From UBA1563 sp041667115 (GTDB lineage Bacteria > Bacteroidota > Ignavibacteria > Ignavibacteriales > Ignavibacteriaceae), in assembly GCA_041667115.1 (NCBI GenBank), contig JBAYFO010000008.1, forward strand, positions 1 through 64,000: 64,000 nucleotides of DNA, given 5' to 3'. The translations under genes and the position numbers were made by a program. This document shows, piece by piece, positions 27,506 to 37,374 of the stretch. Position 1 is the stretch's first letter. Every line of letters starts with the position of its first letter. The notes under the pieces were generated by a model. That model did no database searches and was not told where the DNA came from. It worked only from the letters and a program-made list of their open reading frames with translations.

Positions 27506-27792
27506 CGGGCGAAATCTAAGTGAATTGTTTTTGAAATCAAAATGAAAAGAGAATAGAGAAGAAAATTTGCAAATTTCAAACGATAAATTTCAAATCCCAT
27601 GTCCCGATTAATCACTAGGACTAAAATTGTAATGTTCAAAATATCGGGTGACCCGTTAATAATTTATTGGGATTTATTTGAACTTTAAAGTTTGTTTTTT
27701 GGATTTTGTTATTTGGAATTTGAAATGAACCGGGAATTAATCGGGAAGTTATGCGGGGTATTTTTTATCTTGAAGCAGATAAATGGTAAGCT

Positions 27793-28149
27793 GTGCGAGC
27801 TATTTTGAAAACCGCGCGAGGTGTTTTAAAAGTGGCGCGAAGGGATTTGAAAGTCGTGCGGAGTGTTTTGAAAGTGATGCGAAGTAAAATGAAAACCGTG
27901 CGAGGTGTTTCGAAAGTCGTGCGAAGCGAAATGAAAATCGTGCGAAGTGTTTTGAAAGTGATGCGGAGCGAAATGAAAATCGTGCGAAGTGTTTTGAAAG
28001 TGATGCGGAGCGAAATGAAAATCGTGCGAAGTGTTTTGAAAGTGATGCGAAGCAAAATGAAAACCGTGCGGAGTGTTTTGAAAGTGATGCGAAGCAAAAT
28101 GAAAATCGTGCGAGGTGATTTGAAAGTGATGCGAAAAAGGGGAAAAGTT
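27793..28149. repeat. 21-bp tandem repeat array (17 units)
   Basis: Seventeen consecutive 21-bp units starting at 27793 (27793, 27814, 27835 ...). Two alternating types occur: GTGCGAAGTGTTTTGAAAGTG and ATGCGGAGCGAAATGAAAATC. The middle units are nearly identical and the outer ones diverge. As 21 is a multiple of 3, several frames stay open on both strands; I regard them as shadows. The surrounding gap (27520-28372) otherwise holds only AT-rich sequence with short degenerate direct repeats (TTTGGATTTTG, ATTTGGAATTTGAAATG) and no gene I can support. Confidence 0.9.
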
Positions 28150-28372
28150 GTGATTTTTGAGCAAAATCATGGTTTTCTTTAATAAAATCTAGGAATAGAA
28201 TTCCATGAGGAGAATGGAAGCGGCAGGTTAAAGGAAAAGTACTTGAATTCTTGACATTGGCGAATGAAAGGATAGATTTTGCTTAGTAGGAAATATAGAT
28301 TATGAAATGGAATTGTTATATTTGAAAAATAGAAAAAAGTAAAAATGCTCGGGTAATCTTTTATCTTACTAA

Positions 28373-29347
28373 ATGATGTGGAGGTGTGAAATCAATTATA
28401 CTACAATCGAAAAACTTGTCTCGGATATCCCCAACGAGTTGAAAGATTTAATTTCTAAAAAGTATGGCCAAATTTCAATAAGAGGAAAAATTACTGAAAT
28501 TAACACTATAGAATCATATGGTTATTATTATGGAAAGATTGAAGATTTCAAGACAAGTGATTATATAAAATTCAAAGTACCAACATCACTACTCTCAAAA
28601 TTGCAATTACAAAAAATATATCATTTAACAGGGATACTTACTGTCCAAGAGAATAAGAAGTTCGGGTCACTTAATCCTTTGTTAAGAATAAATTCAATTG
28701 ATGAAGTGGACGACAAAGTGGAGTTTGAAGAGAAAAGAAATCTTCATCAAATTTCAGATGAGATTTTTTCACGCCCTAAAATAAATGTCGATTACTATCT
28801 TAATAATAAAAGTAAAGTTGAACTTACTGTAATTACCGGAAAGAATTCAAAAGCAAAAGAAGACTTTGAAAGTCAACTTAGAGGTACTCATAATTATTAT
28901 TTCGTTCGCTATAAATTGATAAATATTGAATCGGCATATGAGGTAGCAAAAGCAATTGAAGATTCACAAAAGGATTCAGATTTAATTGCAATCACAAGAG
29001 GCGGAGGTGAAAGTATTAAATATTTAGGGGATGATATTATTGTTAAAGCAATTAGATTATCAAATCTCCCAATCATTTCCGCTGTTGGTCATGTTTTAGA
29101 TTATATACGTTTAGATGAAGAAGTTGATAAATCATTAGGAACTCCAAGTGCTTTAGGAACATATTTAAGAGAACATGCAGAAAGAATCAATAAAAGACGG
29201 AGTTATCAAAATAATGTAAGTCAATATTCGCACAGGAGTCCTATCTATAAAAAAGGATATTATTCAAATTACTATAGACGAGGAGGATGTTTAAGTTTCT
29301 TTTTACTGACCTTTACTATAATGGTAATAATATTGTCAGTATTATAA
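28373..29347 (+). CDS. ExoVII large-subunit (XseA)-like nuclease domain with C-terminal membrane anchor
   Basis: 324 residues. Residues about 25-110 look like an OB-fold (GQISIRGKITEINTIESYGYY). Residues about 148-272 match the XseA catalytic domain: VITGKNSKAKED (Asp164), IAITRGGGES (Arg209), ISAVGHVLD (His240, Asp243) and GTPSA. These correspond to the Asp, Arg, His and Asp considered catalytic in E. coli XseA. The long coiled coil that normally follows is missing. Instead a basic, Tyr-rich linker leads to one transmembrane helix (about 305-324). There is no XseB gene nearby. The gene is flanked on both sides by 21-bp repeats. It may be a membrane-tethered nuclease; a defence role is only a guess. 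Confidence 0.8.
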   Translation: MMWRCEINYTTIEKLVSDIPNELKDLISKKYGQISIRGKITEINTIESYGYYYGKIEDFKTSDYIKFKVPTSLLSKLQLQKIYHLTGILTVQENKKFGSLNPLLRINSIDEVDDKVEFEEKRNLHQISDEIFSRPKINVDYYLNNKSKVELTVITGKNSKAKEDFESQLRGTHNYYFVRYKLINIESAYEVAKAIEDSQKDSDLIAITRGGGESIKYLGDDIIVKAIRLSNLPIISAVGHVLDYIRLDEEVDKSLGTPSALGTYLREHAERINKRRSYQNNVSQYSHRSPIYKKGYYSNYYRRGGCLSFFLLTFTIMVIILSVL

Positions 29348-29389
29348 AATATTCTACTGTTTGGTCTTGAGAGCAATGCAAGAGTAAGA

Positions 29390-29471
29390 ATGCGTAAAAA
29401 ATTTGAAGGGTGTATTTTGAAAATGATTCGACATAGAATGAGGGTTGTGCGGAAGAGGATTAAAGATTTGA
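29390..29471. repeat. decayed patch of the 21-bp repeat
   Basis: Units such as ATGCGTAAAAAATTTGAAGGG, ATTCGACATAGAATGAGGGTT and GTGCGGAAGAGGATTAAAGAT are 21 bp long and recognisably related to the array at 27.8-28.1 kb, in the same orientation. The XseA-like gene therefore lies between two patches of one repeat family. Confidence 0.6.
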
Positions 29472-29562
29472 ATTTAGAGTAAACGCATAGTTTTTAAACC
29501 ACATTCCTGATCCCAACTATTTAATTGACTACTTACCTTACTCAGAATTTATAATTGAATAG

Positions 29563-29685
29563 CCCCGGCATTTATGTCGGGGATCAAATTAGCAAGGAAA
29601 AAAGGGCTTTAGCTCAATATTGGCATTTGTTTTGGCTAAAGCCGGGAATTTTTTGCTTTATTCCACCACGACTTGAAAGTCGTGG
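29563..29685. repeat. cluster of REP-like palindromes
   Basis: Three hairpins in 120 bp: CCCCGGCATTTATGTCGGGG (29563-29582), GGCTTTAGC / GCTAAAGCC (29605-29643) and CCACGACTTGAAAGTCGTGG (29666-29685). The last recurs in variant form at 50067-50086. Such clusters resemble bacterial REP/BIME elements mobilised by IS200-like enzymes; none is encoded in the window. Confidence 0.75.
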
Positions 29686-29747
29686 CTATGCAAAGTTTTA
29701 GTTTTGTGTTAGGCGACTTACTAAAGCACTAAATGAGTTTCGGTTCT

Positions 29748-30125
29748 TTAACGCTTGGTCTCCTTCTTTGGCAAGGAAGATTCTTTCACATCCGAGTAAT
29801 GAAACAGATGCAGCATTCGGTGTAACGCCGGTGCAATGATAAGAGTCGCTGCTATAAGAAAAACTAATCCGGCATAAAGCGCATAGAATCCCGCAAATAG
29901 TTTTCCGCCATCAGTTTTAGGGGCATCAACAGGACCCATACCACCAAGCAACATGGAGCTATTGAGAAAAGCATCACGCCACGGTAGTTGTTCGTAGTGT
30001 ATATAGCCGATCATTCCAATAAAAAGTGAACCGATAATCAATACTACAGAGCCGAGAAAATGTAAAATAAGGCGACGCGCAAAGTGACTCCGTGATATAG
30101 GCTTTTGGTGATATCGTTCGTACAT
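29748..30125 (-). CDS. small integral membrane protein, possibly channel-like
   Basis: 125 residues with two long hydrophobic helices (about 20-45 and 78-105). A loop between them (SSMLLGGMGPVDAPKTDGGKLFAGFYALYAG) recalls the pore-loop region of two-TM ion channels, but lacks the TVGYG filter. Both ends are basic, so they are likely cytoplasmic. Function is unknown. An SDR gene lies 45 bp upstream on the same strand and may share its transcript. Confidence 0.6.
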   Translation of the reverse strand: MYERYHQKPISRSHFARRLILHFLGSVVLIIGSLFIGMIGYIHYEQLPWRDAFLNSSMLLGGMGPVDAPKTDGGKLFAGFYALYAGLVFLIAATLIIAPALHRMLHLFHYSDVKESSLPKKETKR

Positions 30126-30170
30126 ATGATTATTTCCTTTTAATAGTGGTCTTTTTCTCGCCGTTTTATT

Positions 30171-30899
30171 TTAGCTTTCCGGGTTCATCCTTGTAAAAGC
30201 TTTTTGCAAATCTTCAGGTCCGGCTTTCGTCATCGCTTCACTGAATCCAAAAGAAAGTTCTGTCTTTCCTTGTTTTAATTGTTCAAAGATGGCAATAATA
30301 AAATCGCTGACGGGCGGAGCATAATCGTGGATGCCTTTCCCGCCAAGATCGGTATTAAGCGCGGGAGGAATTAATTCAATCACTTCTATATTTTTTGATT
30401 TTACAGATTGCCGCAGCGAAAGTGTGAACGAATGGAAAAAAGCTTTTGTAGCAGAATAAACAGGAACTTTAACGAGCGGGACGAAAGACAATCCTGAGGT
30501 TACATTAATAATTGTGTCCAACGATTTCAAATTAAGAAAGAGTGAAGCCAGATGAATGGGAGCCTCAATATTAATCACAATCTCCTCTTTTGTGCGGGCA
30601 AAAAAGTCATCATCATAAATTGACATCGTATTTTGAATGCCGGCGTTGTTAACGAGTACATTCAAATCATTATGTTCTTCCGAAATCCATGCAAAGAGTT
30701 TTTCCCTTTCTCCGGCAATTGATAGATCGCATACTCTTGTAATTACCGAAGGATATTTAGCAAATATTTCTTTTAAGAGAGATTCCCTTCTTCCGCAAAT
30801 AATTACGGTGTTGTTCTCTTTAACAAATCTTTCGGTCAGCCCTAAGCCAATACCTGAAGCCCCTCCTGTAATTAATATTTTGTTGTTTGATGTTTTCAT
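30171..30899 (-). CDS. short-chain dehydrogenase/reductase (DltE-like)
   Basis: 242 residues with the classical SDR set: TGGASGIG (NAD(P) binding), NNAG, a Ser in NVTSG and the catalytic Tyr-x-x-x-Lys in YSATK. CGRR after the second strand suggests NADP preference. The form is closest to DltE-like oxidoreductases. The substrate is unknown. It lies upstream of the small membrane protein gene on the same strand. Confidence 0.85.
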   Translation of the reverse strand: MKTSNNKILITGGASGIGLGLTERFVKENNTVIICGRRESLLKEIFAKYPSVITRVCDLSIAGEREKLFAWISEEHNDLNVLVNNAGIQNTMSIYDDDFFARTKEEIVINIEAPIHLASLFLNLKSLDTIINVTSGLSFVPLVKVPVYSATKAFFHSFTLSLRQSVKSKNIEVIELIPPALNTDLGGKGIHDYAPPVSDFIIAIFEQLKQGKTELSFGFSEAMTKAGPEDLQKAFTRMNPES

Positions 30900-31115
30900 G
30901 TTTGAAGATTTTTCATGTTTTATGATTACTTGTATGATTACAGGAAGAAAAATAATTATTTTCCAAATTATACCGCCTCTTATTTAAGAAGAAATTTGGT
31001 AAAAAGTAAGGGGAAGAATTTCTGTTTGACACTTGCCCTCTGAAAGAGTAAGTTGCAAATGTAAAACGGAGTTCGTTGCCGAGCTGAATAAGAATCATTA
31101 AATACCAAAGGTGAA

Positions 31116-31658
31116 ATGATGAAAACTTGTATTAACCATCCTGAACGGGAAGCATTATCGATATGTCACGGATGCGGAAAAGATTATTGTGGGTCTTGCT
31201 TAGATGAAGGGAAAGAATTTTATTATTGTAAAAATCCCGAGTGCCAGGAATTGTTGAAAAAAGAAATGCCCGCGGGGAAGTTATCCGAAAAAATTATTTG
31301 TCCCAACTGTGCGAGTGAATTAGACCTTTCTGAAGAGGAAAGGTTAAATGGAAAAGTTCACTGCCCGGAGTGTGAAGTAGTAATAGACTTCACAGTTATC
31401 CCGACCAAAATAGTAAACCGGGAAAACTTTGTAGAATTATTAGTTTCGTTAAACCAGGGAGATATCGCATTAATAAAGTCTCTCCTTGATAACTCGAAAA
31501 TCGAATATTACACAACGGGTGAAAACTTTTTAAGCGTTGATCCGTTGATTCAGCCCGCCAAATTTTTTGTAAACGAAAACCAGGTAGAAGATGCAAAGGA
31601 ATTGCTGAAAGAATTTAATTTGCATATCTGGGGAACATCAAAAGACCAGGAGGAATAA
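31116..31658 (+). CDS. zinc-finger protein with C-terminal DUF2007-like domain
   Basis: 180 residues. The N-terminal part is a B-box-like zinc site (CINHPEREALSICHGCGKDYC). A second CPNC ... CPEC ribbon lies at about 67-92. Residues about 105-175 match the DUF2007 signal-transducing-like domain (LVSLNQGDIALIKSLLDNSKIEYYTTGENF ... VNENQVEDAKELL). It is probably soluble and regulatory. A second protein with the same layout lies in the cassette-like region at 51111-51608. Confidence 0.75.
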   Translation: MMKTCINHPEREALSICHGCGKDYCGSCLDEGKEFYYCKNPECQELLKKEMPAGKLSEKIICPNCASELDLSEEERLNGKVHCPECEVVIDFTVIPTKIVNRENFVELLVSLNQGDIALIKSLLDNSKIEYYTTGENFLSVDPLIQPAKFFVNENQVEDAKELLKEFNLHIWGTSKDQEE

Positions 31659-31704
31659 TTCTTTTGTGGTTTGAATTATAAACAAGGCTTTAAGGAGTTT
31701 TTTA

Positions 31705-32493
31705 ATGAAACGATTAGTTAAAAATATGCTAAACATAAGTTGTGTTCTTTTGTTTATTCAATTTGTTTTTACCGGTGCAGCCTTTGCTCAAGATGTTAAA
31801 AAACCGTTTCCCGATGAAGTGATTAAAATGCTGCAGGAAGGGAATGAAAGATTTTATAGCGGGAAAGCAACTTATCCTCACACAAATGCTGCGCGACTTG
31901 AAATGGCTGGAAAAGAGGATCAGGGAAAATATGCCTATGCCACGATACTCTCTTGTTCTGATTCCCGTGTGCCGGTCGAACTTCTTTTCGATGCCGGAGT
32001 AATGGATCTTTTTGTTGTACGGGTTGCGGGAAATGTTTGCGATACGGATGAGATCGGATCGATTGAATATGGGTTGGCACATGTAAATACTCCCTTGCTC
32101 GTTGTATTAGGTCATACGCAATGCGGCGCGGTTACTGCAGTAACCCATGCGGTGCATGGAGAAGGGCATAAACTCGAACGTAATATTCCACCGCTTGTTG
32201 ATAATATTATTCCGGCAGTTAAACGGGCAATGAAGCAACATACAGAAGCGCATGGTGACGCGGTTATTCCTTTTGCCATAGAAGAAAATGTTTGGCAGGC
32301 TGTTGATGACCTGTTTATGAAAAGTCCGGCAGTGCGCAACATGGTTAAAGAAGGGAAAGCCAAAGCTGTCGGAGCAATTTATGATGTTGCAACTGGCAAA
32401 GTAAAATGGCTTCCGCTTGAGAAGGTTGATAAAATTCTAAAAAAGGTTGAAGCTTCTTCAAATAAAGAAACAGAGCCGTTTCTTTCAGAATAA
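31705..32493 (+). CDS. periplasmic beta-class carbonic anhydrase
   Basis: 262 residues. A signal peptide (residues about 1-29, ending AFAQ) is followed by a beta-carbonic anhydrase. Zinc ligands are Cys84 (in SCSDSRVP, with Asp86-Arg88), His137 and Cys140 (in VLGHTQCGAV). It interconverts CO2 and bicarbonate in the periplasm. An AAGGAG site lies ahead of the ATG. The following GNAT gene starts 12 bp downstream. Confidence 0.92.
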   Translation: MKRLVKNMLNISCVLLFIQFVFTGAAFAQDVKKPFPDEVIKMLQEGNERFYSGKATYPHTNAARLEMAGKEDQGKYAYATILSCSDSRVPVELLFDAGVMDLFVVRVAGNVCDTDEIGSIEYGLAHVNTPLLVVLGHTQCGAVTAVTHAVHGEGHKLERNIPPLVDNIIPAVKRAMKQHTEAHGDAVIPFAIEENVWQAVDDLFMKSPAVRNMVKEGKAKAVGAIYDVATGKVKWLPLEKVDKILKKVEASSNKETEPFLSE

Positions 32494-32505
32494 TTTTATA
32501 ATTGC

Positions 32506-33081
32506 ATGAACATAGAAATAAATAAAAATATTTTTACGGTATTTCCCGAATTAGAAAGCGAGCGGCTTCTTTTTAGGAAGATTTTATTGAGCGATGCAAA
32601 AGATCTTTATCTCATCAGGTCGAATGATGAGGTTATGAGATTTATGGATACAAAAAAAATGGAATCAAGTGATGATGCGGAAAAGATGATCCGGTCGGTT
32701 GAGGAATCCTTTAACAATGGGACCGGGATTAATTGGGGCATTATTGAAAAGTACTCAAACAATTTCATCGGTTATTTTGGATTTTGGAGAATAATGTATG
32801 AACATTGCAGAGCAGAAATTGGATATGCGCTTGATATGAACTATTGGAACAAGGGGTACATGGCTGAAACGCTAAAGGCTATGATTACGTTTGGGTTCAC
32901 CAACATGAACTTACACAGCCTTGAGGCAAATGTAAATCCGGGGAATAACAATTCTATTAAGCTGCTGGAAAAGACGGGATTCAAAAAGGAAGCCTACTTC
33001 CGGGAAAACTTTTTATTTAACAATACGTTTTACGACAGTATAATTTTTTCGCTCTTGGAAAAAGATGTACGACGTATGTAA
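32506..33081 (+). CDS. GNAT-family N-acetyltransferase (RimJ/RimL-like)
   Basis: 191 residues. Family features: LESERLLFRKILLSDAKDLY at the N-terminus, IGYALDMNYWNKGYMAETLKAMI (acetyl-CoA binding) and LEANVNPGNNNSIKLLEKTGFKKEAYFRE. These enzymes acetylate ribosomal protein N-termini or small amines. It lies 12 bp after the carbonic anhydrase gene. Confidence 0.88.
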   Translation: MNIEINKNIFTVFPELESERLLFRKILLSDAKDLYLIRSNDEVMRFMDTKKMESSDDAEKMIRSVEESFNNGTGINWGIIEKYSNNFIGYFGFWRIMYEHCRAEIGYALDMNYWNKGYMAETLKAMITFGFTNMNLHSLEANVNPGNNNSIKLLEKTGFKKEAYFRENFLFNNTFYDSIIFSLLEKDVRRM

Positions 33082-33283
33082 GTTGTCACTGTTAAATATT
33101 GTCGGGGAGGGTTAAACTTTTTTCACCTCAAATTGCAAATCGCAAGTAGAATTCTTAATTTTCATTCAAATGAAAAAAAAATTGCTCACATTTGAACGCA
33201 AACTAAAATAGCATGAAACCTACTTTAGCGCCGACATTCAATCAACAATTCCATTTCTTAACACTTAACTAAGGAGAAAATGA

Positions 33284-33946
33284 ATGAGTTGGTTCACTGA
33301 TTTCACCAATTCCTCACTCGGTAAAAAGTTTATTATGGCTCTTACCGGGGTACTGCTGATGATGTTTCTTATTGTACACTTCATTGGTAACATGATGCTC
33401 TATTTTGGTCCCGCCGTTTTTCAAACATATGTCGAAACTTTGGAAACAGTAAAACCTGCCGTTAGAGTAATAGAAATACTTTTAGCATTAATTTTTATTT
33501 TCCATATTTATAACGCAATAAAATTATGGTGGGAAAATAAAAAAGCTAGCCCGCAGAAATATGCCGTTAACGCTTCACGCGAGAACTCGGATATTTTTTC
33601 GAGAAGTATGGCAATAACCGGCAGCGTCATTTTTATTTTTCTGGCAATTCACTTATCTACCTTTTGGGCAACGTTCAATTTTGGAACTCACCCGGAGACA
33701 GAATATCCGTTTTACACAATTGTTTCCGATTGGTTTAGAGACCCCGTTTATTCCATCTTTTATTTTATTGCTATGGGATTTTTGGGCTTTCACCTGAACC
33801 ACGCATTCCAAAGCGCGTTTCAAACCTTCGGCTTAAATCATAAAAAATATACACCGTTAATTAAAAAGTTAGGAACCGCCTTCGCGTTGGTGATGGCGTT
33901 AGGTTTTGCATCTATTCCAATCTACTTTTTGATGGGAGGCAAATAA
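33284..33946 (+). CDS. sdhC: succinate dehydrogenase / fumarate reductase cytochrome b subunit
   Basis: 220 residues with five hydrophobic helices and several His residues in them ([30 protein letters not shown]) suited to bind two haems. This is the single-anchor B-type cytochrome b558. It ends in a TAATG overlap with sdhA. AAGGAGAAA precedes the ATG. The 200-bp region upstream has no other gene and probably carries the operon promoter. Confidence 0.93.
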   Translation: MSWFTDFTNSSLGKKFIMALTGVLLMMFLIVHFIGNMMLYFGPAVFQTYVETLETVKPAVRVIEILLALIFIFHIYNAIKLWWENKKASPQKYAVNASRENSDIFSRSMAITGSVIFIFLAIHLSTFWATFNFGTHPETEYPFYTIVSDWFRDPVYSIFYFIAMGFLGFHLNHAFQSAFQTFGLNHKKYTPLIKKLGTAFALVMALGFASIPIYFLMGGK

Positions 33947-35856
33947 TGATAAAGTTAAATTCAAACGTACCTGAAGGCGGCATTACCGAAAAATGGTCGA
34001 ACCATAAATTCTCGATGAAGCTCGTCAATCCCGCCAACAAAAGAAAATTTGATATCATCGTTGTTGGTACCGGACTCGCAGGCGCTTCAGCCGCAGCAAC
34101 ATTAGGTGAACTCGGTTATAAAGTAAAAGCGTTTACCTATCACGATTCCCCGCGCCGTGCGCATTCAATTGCAGCGCAAGGCGGAATTAATGCAGCAAAA
34201 AATTATCAGAACGACGCCGACTCTGTTTACCGTTTGTTTTACGATACCGTAAAGGGAGGCGACTTCCGCGCTCGCGAAGCTAACGTTTACCGGTTAGCTG
34301 AAGTAAGCAACAACATTATTGATCAATGCGTTGCGCAAGGCGTTCCTTTCGCAAGAGAATATGGCGGAACGTTAGCGAACCGTTCATTTGGCGGCGCGCA
34401 AGTATCAAGAACGTTTTATGCACGCGGTGAAACCGGTCAGCAATTATTACTTGGCGCTTATAGTTCACTCAACAGACAAATCCATCTTGGCAACGTAAAA
34501 ATGTTTAACCGCCGGGAGATGCTTGATGTTGTTCTTGTTGACGGAGTAGCAAAAGGGATTGTTGTAAGAAATTTACTTACCGGAGAAATTGAACGGCATT
34601 CAGCGCAGGCAGTTGTTATTGCTACCGGCGGATATATGAATGTTTATTTCTTATCTACCAATGCGATGAACAGTAATGCTACCGCAGTGTGGCGTGCGCA
34701 TAAACGGGGAGCGGCTTTTGCTAACCCTTGTTATACACAAATACATCCAACGTGTCTTCCGGTTCATGGAGAAGCTCAATCTAAATTAGTTTTGATGAGC
34801 GAAAGCTTGCGTAACGACGGAAGAATTTGGGTCTCTAAAAAAGTTGATGATAAAAGACCTCCAAATCAAATTCCCGAAGAGGAAAGAGATTATTATCTTG
34901 AAAGAAGATATCCCGCGTTTGGGAATTTAGTTCCCCGTGATGTTGCTTCCCGAAACGCAAAATATGTTTGCGATGAAGGTCGCGGTGTTGACGGCGGACG
35001 CGCGGTCTATCTTGATTTTTCTGAAGCATTCAACCGTATCGGGAAAGATGGTGTGAAAGATAGATACGGCAACTTGTTCGATATGTATCAAAACATTACC
35101 GGTGTAAATCCCTACGATGTTCCGATGCAAATCTATCCGGCTCCACATTATTCAATGGGCGGCTTATGGGTAGATTACAATTTGATGAGCAACGTTCCCG
35201 GATTGTTTGTACTTGGCGAAGCAAACTTCTCAGACCACGGTGCAAACAGACTCGGCGCGAGTGCTTTAATGCAAGGGTTAGCAGACGGTTACTTTGTTAT
35301 TCCTTATACTATCGGAAATTATCTTGCGACTGAAAAACCGGAAAAAGCAAATCCGGACGGCAATGAATTCAAAGATGCTGAAAAGAACGTAAATGACAGC
35401 ACTAAAAAATTACTTTCCGTTAATGGAAAACAAACCGTTGACGCTATCCATAAAAAACTCGGTTTAATCTTAATTGATAAAGTTGGTATGTCGAGAGATG
35501 AAAAAGGATTAAACGAAGCGATTAAAACTATCAAAGAATTAAGAGAAGAATTCTGGACCGACGTAAAAGTTGTTGGTAAAGGGGAAGAACTTAACCAGAC
35601 GTTAGAGCGCGCCGGAAGAGTTGCTGATTTTCTTGAACTTGGCGAACTGATGGCAAAAGATGCTCTCAACCGGAATGAAAGCTGCGGCGGACATTTCCGT
35701 GAAGAATATCAAACCCCTGAAGGTGAAGCCTTGAGAAGGGATGATGAATATTCTTATGTGGCAGCCTGGGAATATAAAGGTCCCGGCGAATCGGAACTCG
35801 CTAAAGAAAATCTTGAATTTACAAATATTAAATTAGCGACGAGGAGTTATAAATAA
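33946..35856 (+). CDS. sdhA: succinate dehydrogenase / fumarate reductase flavoprotein subunit
   Basis: 636 residues. The FAD-binding start is [23 protein letters not shown]. The covalent-FAD His lies in [12 protein letters not shown] context, and HPTCLP and the active-site region [15 protein letters not shown] stretch (here [15 protein letters not shown]) are present. It oxidises succinate to fumarate and passes electrons to the SdhB clusters. It is the middle gene of sdhC-sdhA-sdhB, joined by 1-bp overlaps at both ends. Confidence 0.95.
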   Translation: MIKLNSNVPEGGITEKWSNHKFSMKLVNPANKRKFDIIVVGTGLAGASAAATLGELGYKVKAFTYHDSPRRAHSIAAQGGINAAKNYQNDADSVYRLFYDTVKGGDFRAREANVYRLAEVSNNIIDQCVAQGVPFAREYGGTLANRSFGGAQVSRTFYARGETGQQLLLGAYSSLNRQIHLGNVKMFNRREMLDVVLVDGVAKGIVVRNLLTGEIERHSAQAVVIATGGYMNVYFLSTNAMNSNATAVWRAHKRGAAFANPCYTQIHPTCLPVHGEAQSKLVLMSESLRNDGRIWVSKKVDDKRPPNQIPEEERDYYLERRYPAFGNLVPRDVASRNAKYVCDEGRGVDGGRAVYLDFSEAFNRIGKDGVKDRYGNLFDMYQNITGVNPYDVPMQIYPAPHYSMGGLWVDYNLMSNVPGLFVLGEANFSDHGANRLGASALMQGLADGYFVIPYTIGNYLATEKPEKANPDGNEFKDAEKNVNDSTKKLLSVNGKQTVDAIHKKLGLILIDKVGMSRDEKGLNEAIKTIKELREEFWTDVKVVGKGEELNQTLERAGRVADFLELGELMAKDALNRNESCGGHFREEYQTPEGEALRRDDEYSYVAAWEYKGPGESELAKENLEFTNIKLATRSYK

Positions 35857-36626
35857 TGAGCAATAATCATATAACCTTGAAGTTAAAAATCTGGCGTCAA
35901 GAAAATAAGAATGCAAAGGGACACTTCGACGACTTCAATCAAAAAGTTTCTCCCGATTCTTCCATTCTTGAAATGCTTGATGAAGTGAATAATCTTTTAG
36001 AGTCTCAAGGAAAAACACCGATTGCTTTTGAAAGCGATTGCCGTGAAGGTATTTGCGGAACTTGCGGATTAGCCGTTAACGGACATCCGCACGGACCATT
36101 GCCTAAGACTGCAACCTGCCAATTGCACATGCGGAATTTTAAAGACGGCGAAACGCTTTATATTGAACCGTTCAGAGCCGCGGCGTTTACTGTTATAAAA
36201 GATTTAATTGTTGATAGATCGGGATTCGATAAAATCCAGCAAGCCGGTGGGTACACCTCCATTAATGCCGGAAGCGCACAGGATGCGAATGCAATTCTTA
36301 TTTCTAAAGAGAAAGCAGACCTTTCACTTGACGCAGCTGAATGTATCGGCTGCGGCGCTTGTGTTGCGGCTTGTAAGAATTCATCTGCAATGCTGTTTGT
36401 AAGTGCGAAAGTTTCTCAATTTGCTTTACTGCCGCAAGGGCAGCCGGAACGGTATGAGCGTGTTCAAGCGATGGTGAAAGTTATGGATGAAAATTTCTTT
36501 GGAAGCTGCACAAACACCTATGCATGTGAAGCCGAATGCCCAAAAGGAATTTCAGTCAGTAACATTGCCCGTATGAACCGTGATTATTTCAAAGCAAAAA
36601 TGGTGGTTGAAAAAATAGAAGTGTAA
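35856..36626 (+). CDS. sdhB: succinate dehydrogenase / fumarate reductase iron-sulfur subunit
   Basis: 256 residues. [2Fe-2S] ligands lie in CREGICGTCG and TCQLHM; the [4Fe-4S] and [3Fe-4S] ligands lie in CIGCGACVAACKN and CTNTYACEAECPKGI. It carries electrons from SdhA to the membrane quinone site in SdhC. It is the last gene of the operon, followed about 85 bp later by a terminator. Confidence 0.95.
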   Translation: MSNNHITLKLKIWRQENKNAKGHFDDFNQKVSPDSSILEMLDEVNNLLESQGKTPIAFESDCREGICGTCGLAVNGHPHGPLPKTATCQLHMRNFKDGETLYIEPFRAAAFTVIKDLIVDRSGFDKIQQAGGYTSINAGSAQDANAILISKEKADLSLDAAECIGCGACVAACKNSSAMLFVSAKVSQFALLPQGQPERYERVQAMVKVMDENFFGSCTNTYACEAECPKGISVSNIARMNRDYFKAKMVVEKIEV

Positions 36627-36709
36627 GAGGAAAGTAACAAGTAACAAATACCAAAGCACAAACAACAAAAAACAAGTAGGTATTTGTTTTATATTTCCGA
36701 AAGAATAGT

Positions 36710-36757
36710 GAAGCAAGAGAGATCGAACGAATAAAGATTTTTCTTGCTTCTTTTTTT
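36710..36757 (+). terminator. rho-independent terminator of the sdhCAB operon
   Basis: GAAGCAAGA pairs with TCTTGCTTC across a 23-nt loop and is followed by seven T. It lies within the 748-bp gap 36627-37374. The rest of that gap holds a possible 35-codon leader-like ORF and otherwise nothing recognisable. Confidence 0.8.
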
Positions 36758-36962
36758 ATCCGGGACGATTGTTGTGTTTATCTTTCGAATGTAGAAAGAA
36801 CATATTCCATCCAGCCAAGTGAGACGCACTCCCTCAGAATTAAAATACTATTTGATATTAAAATAAAATTTTTCTAATTTTTAAACAGAAAGGGAACAAA
36901 TTCTCATATACCGGTTTCCTTTTCTGATTTCATCATAAAAATTTGTTCGGAGGTTATTTATA

Positions 36963-37070
36963 ATGAAGCAGTTACTGGTACTTTTTCAGTTTTTCTTGTA
37001 CAGCAGACTAAACATTATCTTGTTTAGTATTCCTCTCCAAATAAATTCATCACAAAACAAATGCCTCTAG
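36963..37070 (+). CDS. possible small ORF or gene remnant
   Basis: A 35-codon ORF (begins MKQLLVLFQFFLYS) starts 9 bp after a GGAGG site. Its hydrophobic start resembles a signal peptide with no mature protein. Inside it ACTAAAC / GTTTAGT form a hairpin. It could be a real small peptide, the start of a decayed gene, or chance. Low confidence. Confidence 0.25.
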   Translation: MKQLLVLFQFFLYSRLNIILFSIPLQINSSQNKCL

Positions 37071-37374
37071 CGTTAGGGTTAACTGCAATCCGTTATTAGG
37101 TACTCTCTTCAGCAGTTGATCCTGTAAACAATTCCACTTTCACATCGCGCGGTACACCGCAGAAAATAAATCACGGCAGCTATTCATTATGAATTTGCCG
37201 GATATCGAATTCCCTTTAAAAGGGGAGAAATATTTTTAGAACACAAGAACTTGAAAATTTAAATGGATGGTTGGATGTGTTATGAAACCCGTCAACCACA
37301 ACCGTTTTTCATGTCTGTGGATAAACAAAATAAATAAGATTAAACATTACTAATAGTATTGGAGGTTACGTGAC

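Noticed and set aside
27793..28149. Possible CRISPR array
   Set aside because: Units are contiguous 21-bp repeats without unique spacers, and no cas genes are present.
27793..28182. 129-codon plus-strand ORF of VRSxLKV/MRSxMKI heptads and two minus-strand ORFs over the same DNA
   Set aside because: All follow from a 21-bp tandem repeat with no stops; three frames on two strands are open at once and there is no clear ribosome-binding site. Treated as noncoding repeat.
28373..29347. Housekeeping xseA
   Set aside because: Too short (324 residues), lacks the coiled coil, carries a C-terminal membrane helix, and no xseB is nearby.
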